Source: Treponema sp. (GTDB lineage: Bacteria; Spirochaetota; Spirochaetia; Treponematales; Breznakiellaceae). Taken from it: a stretch of DNA of 16,970 nucleotides. Numbering within the stretch: position 1 is the stretch's first letter; each line of letters begins with the position of its first letter. This document shows positions 1 through 8,340 of the stretch, piece by piece. The stretch covers positions 1 through 16,970 of the forward strand of contig JAISZZ010000084.1 in NCBI GenBank assembly GCA_031284385.1, written 5' to 3'. Made by a program: the position numbers and the translations under genes. The notes under the pieces are model-generated. The model did no database searches. It had not been told where the DNA came from and worked only from the letters and a program-made list of their open reading frames with translations.

Positions 1-332
1 CTTAAATGATTTTGTACCAGTATACCGGAAAACAGAAATGTGTACAAGAGCCGTAGGGCTGTGCTCAGGAATTCAAAGTATCACCCATCTGGTGCATCTC
101 CCCAGACGAAAAGAATAAAAGCGGACCAGTTTTCATGGAGAAAACGACTGAAGATGTATCTCAGCGCACTAAAGAAATTGTCATGGCGTCCAGACCGGTT
201 CCGGGTTGCCCGGTACCGCTCATCCCACAAATACAAAACCGTGTGAAACAGAAACGCCGGCAGCTTCAGCAAGCAAAAGTTCTCGCTCGCATGGTTCCCC
301 CCATGCCCAAAGTTATGATCAAGGTTGTATCC
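1..332. other. Stretch without a recognisable gene
   Basis: Several short open frames cross this stretch on both strands, none longer than about 90 codons. None has a convincing ribosome binding site or a product I recognise. It could be the remnant of an eroded gene, but I see no domain, hairpin or repeat here that supports one. The repeat cluster begins just to its right. Confidence 0.4.
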
Positions 333-618
333 TTAGGGAAGCACTGATTAAATCAAGAAAAACCTGTTTTCAGCGCGTGTTCATTCATTTTCACGCCGTA
401 AAACAGGCATATAAAAGAATTAATCAGCGTTGCCCTAGGGCAACGCTGATTTATGCGAGTGCGCATTCGTCAACATAGTTGACGCAATCAGTGCTACTTT
501 AATGCGAATGTCAACGAAGTTGACACATTTGCGTAATGAAATGAGCTTGGCTCCTTAGGGCAACGATGATGCGCCAGCTATGCTGGCGAGGCTTCAAGTT
601 AATCAGCGTTGCCCTAGA
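333..618. repeat. Cluster of palindromic dispersed repeats
   Basis: A short module close to TTAATCAGYGYTGCCCTA occurs repeatedly. It is on the minus strand at 333-351, on both strands back to back at 420-452, on the minus strand at 555-570 (diverged) and on the plus strand at 599-617. The back-to-back pair makes a perfect 30-bp palindrome at 422-451. Between the copies lie three mini-hairpins with 7-bp stems and 3-nt loops, at 468-484, 509-525 and 572-588. A closely related block recurs at 8251-8311. The arrangement resembles REP/BIME-type intergenic repeats; that classification is inference. Confidence 0.75.
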
Positions 619-700
619 CTTGCCCACAAAATATTTTAAACAGCCCTCATTATAAGGCGTGAATTAAAGCAAACCGGCTCGTGGAGGTCATACAATATGT

Positions 701-1402
701 ATGAGATCATTGCGAATGTTAAAATTGGGGGCATGGTATAAAATCCGCACCCTCGTCAACAACCGGGAAGCCTTGTTCCGCCAATCCAATGCGCTGGCGA
801 TGTTTGCCTGTGTATTGAATGAGACAAAAATCAAGTTCATTTTCGAGATTCGCGGGCTGCTTCTTGAGGAAGACCGGCTTGAATTTTATATTAAGCCGCT
901 GGGAGGACTGGAGCTTCCTACAATCATGAAGTGGCTGAAGCAGACGTTTACGCAACGGTATAACCGGAAGGAGGGGCGAACCGGACATATCTGGGGAGAC
1001 CGGTATTGGTCGGTAATATTGGATGAGGACGCGGTTCTGGATGAAGAAGCAACGGGGGTTGTACCGGATGCTGCGGGTTTGGAAACTGGGGTCAGACCTC
1101 GTAGTGAGGATGCAGGAGTACCGGATGTTGCGGGTTTGGAAACTGGGGTCAGACCTCGTAGTAAGAATGCCGGAGTACCGGACGCTGCGGGTTTGGAGGC
1201 TGGGGTCAGACCTCGTAGTGAGGATGCTGGAGTACCGGATGCTGCGGGTTTGGAGGCTGGGGTCAGACCTCGTAGTGAGGATGCTGGAGTACCGGATGCT
1301 GCGGGTTTGGAAACTGGGGTCAGACCCTTGTATAGTAAACCGGCGGTACAATTTTCTTTTCCCGTCATATTACTACTTTTCACCACCCCTGAGCCCGGAT
1401 AA
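701..1402 (+). CDS. REP-associated (IS200-like) transposase relative, degenerate, with repeat-expanded C-terminus
   Basis: The first 115 or so residues resemble the RAYT/IS200-like transposase group. These enzymes act on palindromic DNA by HUH-tyrosine chemistry. The best match is residues 78-104, WLKQTF...RYNR...GRTGHIWGDRYWS, whose Tyr87 sits where the catalytic tyrosine is expected. The segment where the family normally has the metal-binding His-x-His pair reads FEIRGL...EEDRLEFYIKP (48-66) and has no histidine, so activity is doubtful. From residue 121 the protein is four and a half copies of a 19-residue repeat, then an unrelated tail. A GGAGG at 683-687 precedes the ATG at 701; an ATG at 697 opens only a 14-codon frame. 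It lies beside a dense palindrome cluster, which fits the family. It may be a pseudogene or a non-catalytic derivative. Confidence 0.6.
   Translation: MRSLRMLKLGAWYKIRTLVNNREALFRQSNALAMFACVLNETKIKFIFEIRGLLLEEDRLEFYIKPLGGLELPTIMKWLKQTFTQRYNRKEGRTGHIWGDRYWSVILDEDAVLDEEATGVVPDAAGLETGVRPRSEDAGVPDVAGLETGVRPRSKNAGVPDAAGLEAGVRPRSEDAGVPDAAGLEAGVRPRSEDAGVPDAAGLETGVRPLYSKPAVQFSFPVILLLFTTPEPG
1061..1327. repeat. 57-bp in-frame minisatellite, about 4.7 units
   Basis: Units begin at 1061, 1118, 1175, 1232 and 1289; the last breaks off near 1327. Each unit starts GTACCGGA and contains the near-palindrome GGGGTCAGACC. The unit length is a multiple of three, so the array encodes a 19-residue repeat and keeps several frames open on both strands. 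Differences between units are few and mostly single bases, suggesting recent expansion or homogenisation. Confidence 0.92.
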
Positions 1403-1601
1403 ACGTCTGGCAATCCGTACCGTGTCCTGAGTCATACGTCATTTTTATCTCAACTTGAAAGTGCCAGTAGGAGCTGTACAAAATGTGCGGCATTTTACCG
1501 TTTTTAAGCGGAAGTTGTTCAAAAATTGAAGTTTTTGAACAACTTTAATATATACCCTGAAACAGGTAAGAAATCTGAAATTTGGGGCAAGTTTATGCGA
1601 T
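1403..1601. other. Gene-free gap with one strong hairpin
   Basis: There is no convincing coding region between the transposase relative and the MATE gene. The only structure is a perfect inverted repeat, arms 1512-1525 and 1532-1545 (14 bp) with a 6-nt loop. It carries A5/T5 at the inner ends of the arms and GTTCAAAAA/TTTTTGAAC in the stem. It lies about 57 bp past the MATE stop and could end that transcript, but no long T run follows it on the minus strand. It may equally be a dispersed repeat. Confidence 0.6.
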
Positions 1602-2939
1602 TTACAAGCTACGCAGTTTTGTATCAAACATTCGTTTTATAAAAAACAGTGAGGCCGCCAACGATACTATCTCGGCTATTGGAAACGACAGCCATACGGC
1701 GTCAAGCGAACCGGTAAGCGATAAGAGCCATGCAGCGGGCAATAAAACCAGAAGCTGGCGGGCTGAAACAACAAGCAAGCCCTGTACAGCGTTTCCCATT
1801 GCCTGTAAAACAGATATGCAAACTATGCAGAATCCGGCGAATATATAAATCAGGCTCATTATGCGAAACGCGGTAATTCCGATAGCCGTCATTTCAGGAG
1901 TTGCGTTAAACAGCATCAGCATTTTTTGCGGTATAAGCTGAAACAGCAGCAGGCCAACAAACATTATGCAGCCGGCATAAATCAAGCTCAATTTAATTGT
2001 TTTTATTATTCGGTCTTTGTGGCGCGCGCCGTAATTAAACGCTATGATGGGAATTATCGCGTTATTCATGCCGAATACCGGCATGAATATAAAACTTTGC
2101 AGGCGGAAAAATACGCCGAACACTGCGTTTGCGGTGGATGTAAAGCGTATTAATATCCGGTTTAAACCGTATATCATCAGCGAACCCACGCATTGCATTA
2201 GTATCGAGGGGACTCCCACGGCGTAGATTGATTTTATTATTTTAACATCCGGCCTGAAATTTTTAAACGAAAAATGAATCTCTTTATTTATTTTCAAATT
2301 AAAAATAACAGCGGCGAGGGTGCCGCAGCATTCCCCGATAATAGTCGCGATTGCCGCGCCTTTAACACCCATGCGCGGAATCCCGAACATTCCAAAAATA
2401 AATACAGGATCAAGAGCGATATTTACAACCGCGCCCGTCATCTGCGAAATCATCGCGTAAAAAGTTTTACCGGTTGATGACAGCAGTCTTTCAAAAGTTA
2501 TCTGACTAAAAACCGTAAAAGAAAAAATACAAATTATTGAAAGATAATCATTTCCATATCGAATGATTTCGTTTATATCCGTCTGCGTCCTAAAATAAAT
2601 TTCCGAAAGAAAAATACCGGCAGCAAGAAAAATGACGGAACTTGCCAGCGCGAGAAATATTCCGTTAGACGCCGTTTTATTCACTTTTTCAAAGTCACGT
2701 TCCCCTAAACTTTTTGATAACAGCGCGTTTATTCCTACGCCGGTTCCTACCGCGATACCTATTATAAGCGCCTGCACCGGAAAAGCAAGCGACACTGCCG
2801 TCAACGCATTTTCACTTATTTGCGCTACGAAAATACTATCAATGATATTATATAAGGCTTGAACCATCATTGAAAGCATCATAGGGATGGACATGGTAAG
2901 TATCAGAGAGTTTATGGGCATGACACCCATAGCATTCAT
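1602..2939 (-). CDS. MATE family multidrug/Na+(H+) antiporter
   Basis: This is a 445-residue, strongly hydrophobic inner-membrane protein, the usual length for a 12-helix MATE exporter. The N-terminus (GVMPINSLILTMSIPMM...) and the following QALYNIIDSIFV segment match the start of NorM/DinF/MepA-type proteins. The internal repeat of the family shows as MGVKGAAIATIIGE after the first half. MATE proteins export cationic drugs, metabolites or lipid-linked compounds using an ion gradient; the substrate cannot be read from the sequence. The ATG at 2937-2939 gives the N-terminus expected for the family. An AGGG lies about 12 nt upstream, too far to be ideal, and a TTGACA-containing promoter ends 6 nt before the ATG. 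It is transcribed divergently from the large membrane protein at 3145. I see no truncation. Confidence 0.88.
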   Translation of the reverse strand: MNAMGVMPINSLILTMSIPMMLSMMVQALYNIIDSIFVAQISENALTAVSLAFPVQALIIGIAVGTGVGINALLSKSLGERDFEKVNKTASNGIFLALASSVIFLAAGIFLSEIYFRTQTDINEIIRYGNDYLSIICIFSFTVFSQITFERLLSSTGKTFYAMISQMTGAVVNIALDPVFIFGMFGIPRMGVKGAAIATIIGECCGTLAAVIFNLKINKEIHFSFKNFRPDVKIIKSIYAVGVPSILMQCVGSLMIYGLNRILIRFTSTANAVFGVFFRLQSFIFMPVFGMNNAIIPIIAFNYGARHKDRIIKTIKLSLIYAGCIMFVGLLLFQLIPQKMLMLFNATPEMTAIGITAFRIMSLIYIFAGFCIVCISVLQAMGNAVQGLLVVSARQLLVLLPAAWLLSLTGSLDAVWLSFPIAEIVSLAASLFFIKRMFDTKLRSL

Positions 2940-2945
2940 GATATA

Positions 2946-2974
2946 AACTTACCCTGTTGAGCCGTGTTTGTCAA
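2946..2974 (-). promoter_or_regulatory. Candidate sigma-70-like promoter of the MATE gene
   Basis: On the minus strand a perfect TTGACA (2974-2969) is followed after 17 nt by TAAGTT (2951-2946), then 6 nt, then the ATG. The -10 matches the consensus at only three positions (first, second and last). If used, transcription would begin about at the start codon. Confidence 0.4.
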
Positions 2975-3144
2975 TGGCAGCTCTGGCTGCGTCAAAATAT
3001 TACCCAATACGGCTATCCTACTTCCATACGCTTTGTTTTTACTGTACAGTTTAGTAGCGGTTGGGCGTGGCGGACTGCTGTTCCGAAACATTTTTAAAAT
3101 GACATATATACCTCCGCTAATTTTTACTTAGGGTGTGATTGCAA

Positions 3145-6100
3145 ATGGCGCGAAAAGTCGCGGTAAGCCTGCTTATTTGCGTTCTTATATTTGCCGGTTT
3201 TTGTTTTCTATCGTTTACCAGACTCTTTGACATAATAGAAGCTCGCTTCTACGACAGAGCCATTCTAAATGATTTAACGGAAGAACTCACGGCTGATACA
3301 GAGATTGTAGATAATTACATGAACCAGTTAAAGCAGCGTTTTCTCGCTGTTTTGAGCGAGTCCTCGATAAGGAACAGTTTCTGGGTCAATCAGAGCAGCG
3401 ATGATATTTGGGAACGCGGGCGGATTTTCGCTTCGTTAAGCGAAGCTATGCCGGGGCTTCAATGGGTGCGTTTCGTTGATGCCGCTGGAAACCGTATGCA
3501 TTATTCCACAAATCCTGATGACCAGATTCAAACATCCGGCGATACCGTCTTTTATAAAAATTACCCTGAGGCAGCGGGATATATTCCGTTTGACCAGCAG
3601 CTCCTTTCAAATATCAATATGCAGCGCATCGTGTTTGACGGGGGGAATGAGCGGCTGATATTTTTCTATCCGTTTTATGACTCGATGGACATACGGCGCG
3701 GCGAAGCGTTGTTTTCTGTCTCCATAAACGCCTTCGGTGAACGCCTGATGGAAAACGCTCAAATAAAGATAGGCGAAGATGTTTCCGTTATTTCAGAGCC
3801 AAACGGCATTGTAATCGGGATTCCGGCTCTTGAGTTGCAAGCCGTAAAAGAACTTGTATCTTCTATCTGGTCAACGGGCGGCATTTTACGCAGCCGGATT
3901 TACGGGCCGCGTTCAGGAGCGTTGGCTCTGCTGTCCGCCAAAACAAGCGATGGAATATATGTTGGCCGTGTTGTGCCGGAAAAATTATTCTACCTGCCTG
4001 ATTCACTTAAAGCCCTGTTTATCACCGCCGTATTCATCACATTGTTTGTAATCATGTTTCTGATTCTCAACATGAAGCAGGATCCCATTGCCGTAGTGCA
4101 AGGCAGACTCAAAGAACTTCAAGTTAGCCTGATGAACGAATACTATCAGCTTATGGGGGATATGGATTGGGCTGTCTGGCGGCGCGAATTGGAACAGCGC
4201 CGCCAAGATGTAAAAGCCGAACTATGCCGCGGTGTCAAAATAAAGAAAGGCAGCGATGTCGACGGGTATATCAACTCATTTTTTAACAGATCTTGGGACG
4301 GATTACTTGCCGCGATAGGCAGCAGAACCGGCATGATGACGACTTTTGACGAGGCTAAACTAGAGGCGATTCTTAGCCGTGTTTTAAGCTCGGTAAAACG
4401 TTCCGAACTTTATGATGACAGCGGGGATTTCCCATCTACGGGAAGTGCCGGTAAAGATGAATTTGACGAAATAGAGGAAATCTCGGATGCCGAAGAGATA
4501 CTCGAAGCGGAGATGGACGAATTGGAGGCCGTAGACGATGATACTCCGCCGGCAGCGACAGTCGCGACGAAAGCCTCAAGCATTCCGAAATCCGCCGGCA
4601 TACCCAAAACCGCGGCTAAAACCTCAAGCGTTCCGAAAACCGCGACCCAGCCGCTTCCAGACAGCCTAGATGCCATTGAGGAATTAGATGAAGCCGTAGA
4701 ACCGGAGGATATCGAAGAAATAGGCGAGGACATTGCGGATACCGGCGACATCTTGGAATTTGCGAAATCTGACGAAGTTGCGGATGACGAACCGGTGGAC
4801 GAATTCCTAGCGGTGGATAATCCGGTCATGCAAGCTCCGCGTAGCGACAGTATAGAAAAAACCGCCTATTCCGCCTCCGCGCTTCCTGAACCCAGTATCA
4901 GCGATCCTTATGATGTCGAGGAATTTGAGGAAATTGAGGACAAACCTCTATCCGACGACGATTTTATCATTGATAATGGGCAATTTAATGACCTCAGTAA
5001 CGCCGGAAATCAAACTGTGGACGACAATGGACTTTATGATGTTGAGGAATTCGATGATGTCGCCAGCCCGCAGTCGCGGATGCCTTCTCCACCAACGCAG
5101 CCCGTTCCAAAAACGCTAGATGCAAACGAATATGGAAATCAGGATGTTTTCGATGAAACAATTGCATCTGCTGCACCTTACCCAAAACCGAATTTTGATG
5201 AAGTTTTGTTGAAAGTCTACGATCCGAATGTCTATATTACATCAATTTTATCAGACGGTACGCCGCAAACTTCAGATGGAACGGAAAGTCTCGACGACGA
5301 ATCTGGCATTACCGAAGAAATCGACAGGCCAGAAGGCGAAGAATATGAAGATATTTCCGAAATTGACGAGGCCGAACCATTAGATGAATTAATACCCCCG
5401 CAGGAAACTCAGGAGGAGCTTGAAGCGGCGCTCGAGGAGGACGCGTCTCCGCTGGAGGACGCGCCCGCTACGGAGGCTGCGACAGGTAACGCGGACACCA
5501 GTCAGTCCCAGCATGATATTGAATGGCTAAAACTCGCAGGCGAAGCCGCCGCGCTTGAGCCTGAAAACATTTGGGCGGAGTTGTCAAGCGGGCAGGAAAC
5601 GCCAAAGAAGCCCGCCGCCACTCCTGAAAAAAAGGTTCGCCAAGAGCCCGGCATCGAACTTTCCAGCGATATTTTGGAGGATGACCCTTTTGGGCGGGTG
5701 GTTTTCACAAACAACGTTAATGCCGCCTCAAAAAATCCTCCTATCAACATTTTGACCACAAAGGAACCCGCCTATGGAGAATTCATTCCGGTTGCTGTAG
5801 AGGAAGCAAAGCCGAAACAAATTCCCCAGCCCGAAGCATCCGGCAGTCCGCCATCGGATAAACATAAATCAGTTGATTCTATATACGATGTTGAAGAATT
5901 TGCAGAAGTTGACAATGATGCTGATACTGTCACGCCGGTAATAAACAATCCGGCAGCAAGCGTCATTGACGAATATACATTTGAGTCGCCGCGCAAAGGA
6001 ATGGATATCAATGAAATAGCTAAAAAAATTGAATTTTCTCCAATGCCGAAACGTGCTAACGAACAGAGCGACGATTTTGATTTGGATGTCAGTTCGCCGG

Positions 6101-6414
6101 TTAACGAGTTATTTGCCGGCAAAGCAACCGGCAGCAGCAACAAAGTATCCGGCGCAAACAATAATCAGCCCAAACCGGACGCAAACGGCAGTGAAAAATC
6201 CGTAATAAAAAAACGCGGCGGCGTTGACTATATAGACTCCGCCGCTCTGAGAGAAGCCGTCGATGATACAAAAGGGGTCGATCCAGAAATGAAAAATTTA
6301 GTAGATTCCGTGCTTAAAAAACCACAAAAACCGCTGCCTAAAACGTCTCCAAAAATGCCGCCCCAAAAACCGCTCAAAAGCGCCACTCCCCTGCCCCCAG
6401 CCGCCCGCCGGTAG
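3145..6414 (+). CDS. Membrane-anchored sensor-like protein with long acidic cytoplasmic tail carrying YDVEEF motifs
   Basis: I do not recognise this 1089-residue protein as a named family. A membrane helix at about residues 6-24 and another at 288-309 enclose about 260 residues that would face the periplasm. Their layout (two helices around an extracytoplasmic domain) is that of Cache-type sensors, but I cannot confirm the fold. The cytoplasmic part has a short helical region (about 318-420). It is then mostly low-complexity and acidic, with Pro/Lys-rich patches, including S-(I/V)-P-K-type repeats at 478-500. YDVEEF occurs three times (589, 631, 914), each followed by more acidic residues. 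The extreme C-terminus is basic and Pro-rich after a short ordered-looking stretch near 1026-1058. No kinase, cyclase, GGDEF or chemotaxis output domain is visible. I chose ATG 3145, about 9 nt after AGGGTG, over the in-frame TTG at 3139. It faces the SulP gene tail to tail, 71 bp apart. Confidence 0.75.
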   Translation: MARKVAVSLLICVLIFAGFCFLSFTRLFDIIEARFYDRAILNDLTEELTADTEIVDNYMNQLKQRFLAVLSESSIRNSFWVNQSSDDIWERGRIFASLSEAMPGLQWVRFVDAAGNRMHYSTNPDDQIQTSGDTVFYKNYPEAAGYIPFDQQLLSNINMQRIVFDGGNERLIFFYPFYDSMDIRRGEALFSVSINAFGERLMENAQIKIGEDVSVISEPNGIVIGIPALELQAVKELVSSIWSTGGILRSRIYGPRSGALALLSAKTSDGIYVGRVVPEKLFYLPDSLKALFITAVFITLFVIMFLILNMKQDPIAVVQGRLKELQVSLMNEYYQLMGDMDWAVWRRELEQRRQDVKAELCRGVKIKKGSDVDGYINSFFNRSWDGLLAAIGSRTGMMTTFDEAKLEAILSRVLSSVKRSELYDDSGDFPSTGSAGKDEFDEIEEISDAEEILEAEMDELEAVDDDTPPAATVATKASSIPKSAGIPKTAAKTSSVPKTATQPLPDSLDAIEELDEAVEPEDIEEIGEDIADTGDILEFAKSDEVADDEPVDEFLAVDNPVMQAPRSDSIEKTAYSASALPEPSISDPYDVEEFEEIEDKPLSDDDFIIDNGQFNDLSNAGNQTVDDNGLYDVEEFDDVASPQSRMPSPPTQPVPKTLDANEYGNQDVFDETIASAAPYPKPNFDEVLLKVYDPNVYITSILSDGTPQTSDGTESLDDESGITEEIDRPEGEEYEDISEIDEAEPLDELIPPQETQEELEAALEEDASPLEDAPATEAATGNADTSQSQHDIEWLKLAGEAAALEPENIWAELSSGQETPKKPAATPEKKVRQEPGIELSSDILEDDPFGRVVFTNNVNAASKNPPINILTTKEPAYGEFIPVAVEEAKPKQIPQPEASGSPPSDKHKSVDSIYDVEEFAEVDNDADTVTPVINNPAASVIDEYTFESPRKGMDINEIAKKIEFSPMPKRANEQSDDFDLDVSSPVNELFAGKATGSSNKVSGANNNQPKPDANGSEKSVIKKRGGVDYIDSAALREAVDDTKGVDPEMKNLVDSVLKKPQKPLPKTSPKMPPQKPLKSATPLPPAARR

Positions 6415-6485
6415 CAAAGGCATCCTCGCCCTCACCGCATCCCAAAAACCGGCGCAGCGAAAAGCCGCATCGCGAAAACAGACGT

Positions 6486-8201
6486 TCAAACGTCGCACGC
6501 TTCGATGGCTTCTTCCAGAGTCGGCATAAAATTTTCATGGCCGCAGTCTTCGGCAAAACCTGATTTTTCGAGGGCGCTTTTCGGCTGCGGGCATATTTCG
6601 CTTATTATCAGCTTGATTTTTCGTTTACGGCAGTTCATCAAAAATGATTCCAGCGCCGCTATGCCTGTCGAATCTATCGCCGGCACCGACCGCATACGCA
6701 GTATCACTGCTTTAGGCGCTTTGGCAAGATTAAGCAGCGTGTTCTGCAGCATATCCGCCACTCCAAAAAAGAATGGTCCGCCTATTTCATAAACTTCGAT
6801 GTCTTTCTTGTACAATGCTCTGATGTTCCGTTCCGTGTTCTTTTCCATAGCGCCCATAGCGAGAGCTGTCATCAATTCATTGTTTTCGGCCTTAATGTCC
6901 GCGATTTCCACCATCCGGCGTATGAACAGGAATACCGCGAGAAGCACGCCGATTTCCACCGCAAACGTCAAATCAACAAGAACAGTCAGCACAAATGTCG
7001 TTAAAAGGACAAACACATCGCTTTTCGGAGCGGCCTTTATTATGCGGACAAAACGCCCCAAGTTGCTCATATCCCACGAAACAACCATCAGCACAGCGGA
7101 AAGGCAGGCCAGCGGTATCATAGACGCGGCTGGGGCGAGAAACAGTATGAACAGCACGAGCGTAAGCGAATGAATTATGCCGGAAACAGGACTTGCCGCG
7201 CCCGATTTAATGTTTGTCGCCGTCCGCGCTATCGCTCCTGTCGCCGGTATACCGCCGAAAATCACGGAGGCTATGTTCCCAATGCCTTGCGCCACCAATT
7301 CCGTGTTTGAATTGTGGCGATCGCCAGACATACCATCCGAGACTACGGCGGAAAGCAAAGATTCTATTGCCGCGAGCAGCGCGATAGAGAATGCATCCGG
7401 AAAAATATCACGGACAGCGGAAAAACTTATCACCGGGATACTCGGCGTAGGCAATGTAGATGTAATTTTACCGAACACATCGCCTATCGTAGGCGTGGGC
7501 AGCTTGAAAACATAACATATCACCGTAATTGTCAGTACTCCGGCCACAGCGCCCGGTATTCTTGGGGCAGCGCGGCGCAGCGTTACTATTATCGCTATCG
7601 TTCCAAGCCCTGCCAACAGCGTCACTATATCCATAGAGCCCGCCGCATCAAAGTGCTGCATCCATTTTTCGACAAAATCAGGCGAACTTTTCGCTATGTC
7701 AAGCCCAAAAAAATCTTTTATCTGCTGGGAAAAAATCAACAACCCTATGCCTGTTGTAAAACCTGTCGTAACTGGGTATGGAATATATTTTATAAATTTT
7801 CCAAGTCCAAAAATCCCCATTACGATGAGCAGTATACCGGCGATAATCGTTGAAACAACCAAGCCCGCCATGCCGTGCCGCTCGATTATCCCGTAAATTA
7901 TCACGACAAAAGCGCCCGTGGGACCGGCTATCTGGTAACGGCTGCCCCCCAGTACACTTACGCAAAATCCGGCGATAATGGCCGTATACAAACCCTGCGC
8001 GGGAGTTCCGCCCGCCGCTATGCTGAATGCCATCGCAAGCGGCATGGCCACTATACCCACAATAATCCCGGAAACGCAGTCTTTCCCAAAGTCGCCCAAT
8101 GAATAGCCTATGCCCGGACTCTCGCCGTTACCCTTTTTGACAAACAACTCCGCCATGCGCGGCATAAGGTCTTTTAGGTTGACAATTTTTAGATATTTCA
8201 T
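6486..8201 (-). CDS. SulP family anion transporter with C-terminal STAS domain
   Basis: This 571-residue protein has the standard SulP architecture. A hydrophobic transport domain (about 40-440) contains PLAMAFSIAAGG...QGLY (54-72) and GSRYQIAGPTGAF (86-98). A cytoplasmic STAS domain (about 455-565) follows, with the characteristic AIDSTG loop at 508-513. SulP proteins carry sulfate, bicarbonate or dicarboxylates; the substrate cannot be told from sequence alone. STAS domains often regulate transport, and Asp510-Ser511 is where anti-sigma-antagonist relatives are phosphorylated. The ATG at 8199-8201 has no clear Shine-Dalgarno but a perfect TATAAT ending 6 nt upstream; no better internal start is seen. 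The upstream DegT-like gene is on the same strand, 139 bp away across a repeat, so co-transcription is uncertain. Confidence 0.93.
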   Translation of the reverse strand: MKYLKIVNLKDLMPRMAELFVKKGNGESPGIGYSLGDFGKDCVSGIIVGIVAMPLAMAFSIAAGGTPAQGLYTAIIAGFCVSVLGGSRYQIAGPTGAFVVIIYGIIERHGMAGLVVSTIIAGILLIVMGIFGLGKFIKYIPYPVTTGFTTGIGLLIFSQQIKDFFGLDIAKSSPDFVEKWMQHFDAAGSMDIVTLLAGLGTIAIIVTLRRAAPRIPGAVAGVLTITVICYVFKLPTPTIGDVFGKITSTLPTPSIPVISFSAVRDIFPDAFSIALLAAIESLLSAVVSDGMSGDRHNSNTELVAQGIGNIASVIFGGIPATGAIARTATNIKSGAASPVSGIIHSLTLVLFILFLAPAASMIPLACLSAVLMVVSWDMSNLGRFVRIIKAAPKSDVFVLLTTFVLTVLVDLTFAVEIGVLLAVFLFIRRMVEIADIKAENNELMTALAMGAMEKNTERNIRALYKKDIEVYEIGGPFFFGVADMLQNTLLNLAKAPKAVILRMRSVPAIDSTGIAALESFLMNCRKRKIKLIISEICPQPKSALEKSGFAEDCGHENFMPTLEEAIEACDV

Positions 8202-8207
8202 GCAGAC

Positions 8208-8213
8208 ATTATA
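8208..8213 (-). promoter_or_regulatory. Consensus -10 hexamer abutting the SulP start
   Basis: On the minus strand TATAAT (8213-8208) is followed by exactly 6 nt and then the SulP ATG. No good -35 lies at 16-18 nt; a TTGAAT is present only 13 nt upstream. If functional, it would give a leaderless mRNA. Confidence 0.4.
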
Positions 8214-8250
8214 GCGTAATCCCGATATTCAAAGCGAGTATAAGTCACTA

Positions 8251-8311
8251 TGCTGCGCCAGCTATGCTGGCGATGCTGGCGAGGCTGCAAGTTAATCAGT
8301 GCTGCCCTAAT
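8251..8311. repeat. Dispersed repeat, copy of the block at 570-617
   Basis: This block repeats the order seen at 570-617: hairpin CGCCAGC/TAT/GCTGGCG (8256-8272), GGCGAGGCT, CAAGTTAATCAG, then GCCCTA. It differs by an extra tandem ATGCTGGCG and a few substitutions. It lies in the 139-bp gap between the DegT-like and SulP genes. Confidence 0.85.
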
Positions 8312-8340
8312 GAATTATACGGTAAAGTCAAGAAAAATCT

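Noticed and set aside
40..478. Short open frames of 60-90 codons near the left edge
   Set aside because: They overlap each other in several frames, lack ribosome sites and run into the repeat cluster. Nothing in the products is recognisable.
1061..1327. Possible CRISPR array
   Set aside because: The units are directly contiguous with no unique spacers, and no cas genes are nearby.
719..1430. Open frames on both strands through the 57-bp minisatellite
   Set aside because: The unit length is divisible by three and free of stops, so any open frame persists. Only the 701 frame connects to a recognisable protein.
3041..3050. ACTGTACAGT palindrome as a LexA-type operator
   Set aside because: It is too short and lacks the spaced CTGT-N8-ACAG arrangement. 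A 10-bp palindrome can occur by chance and the adjacent genes are not SOS genes.
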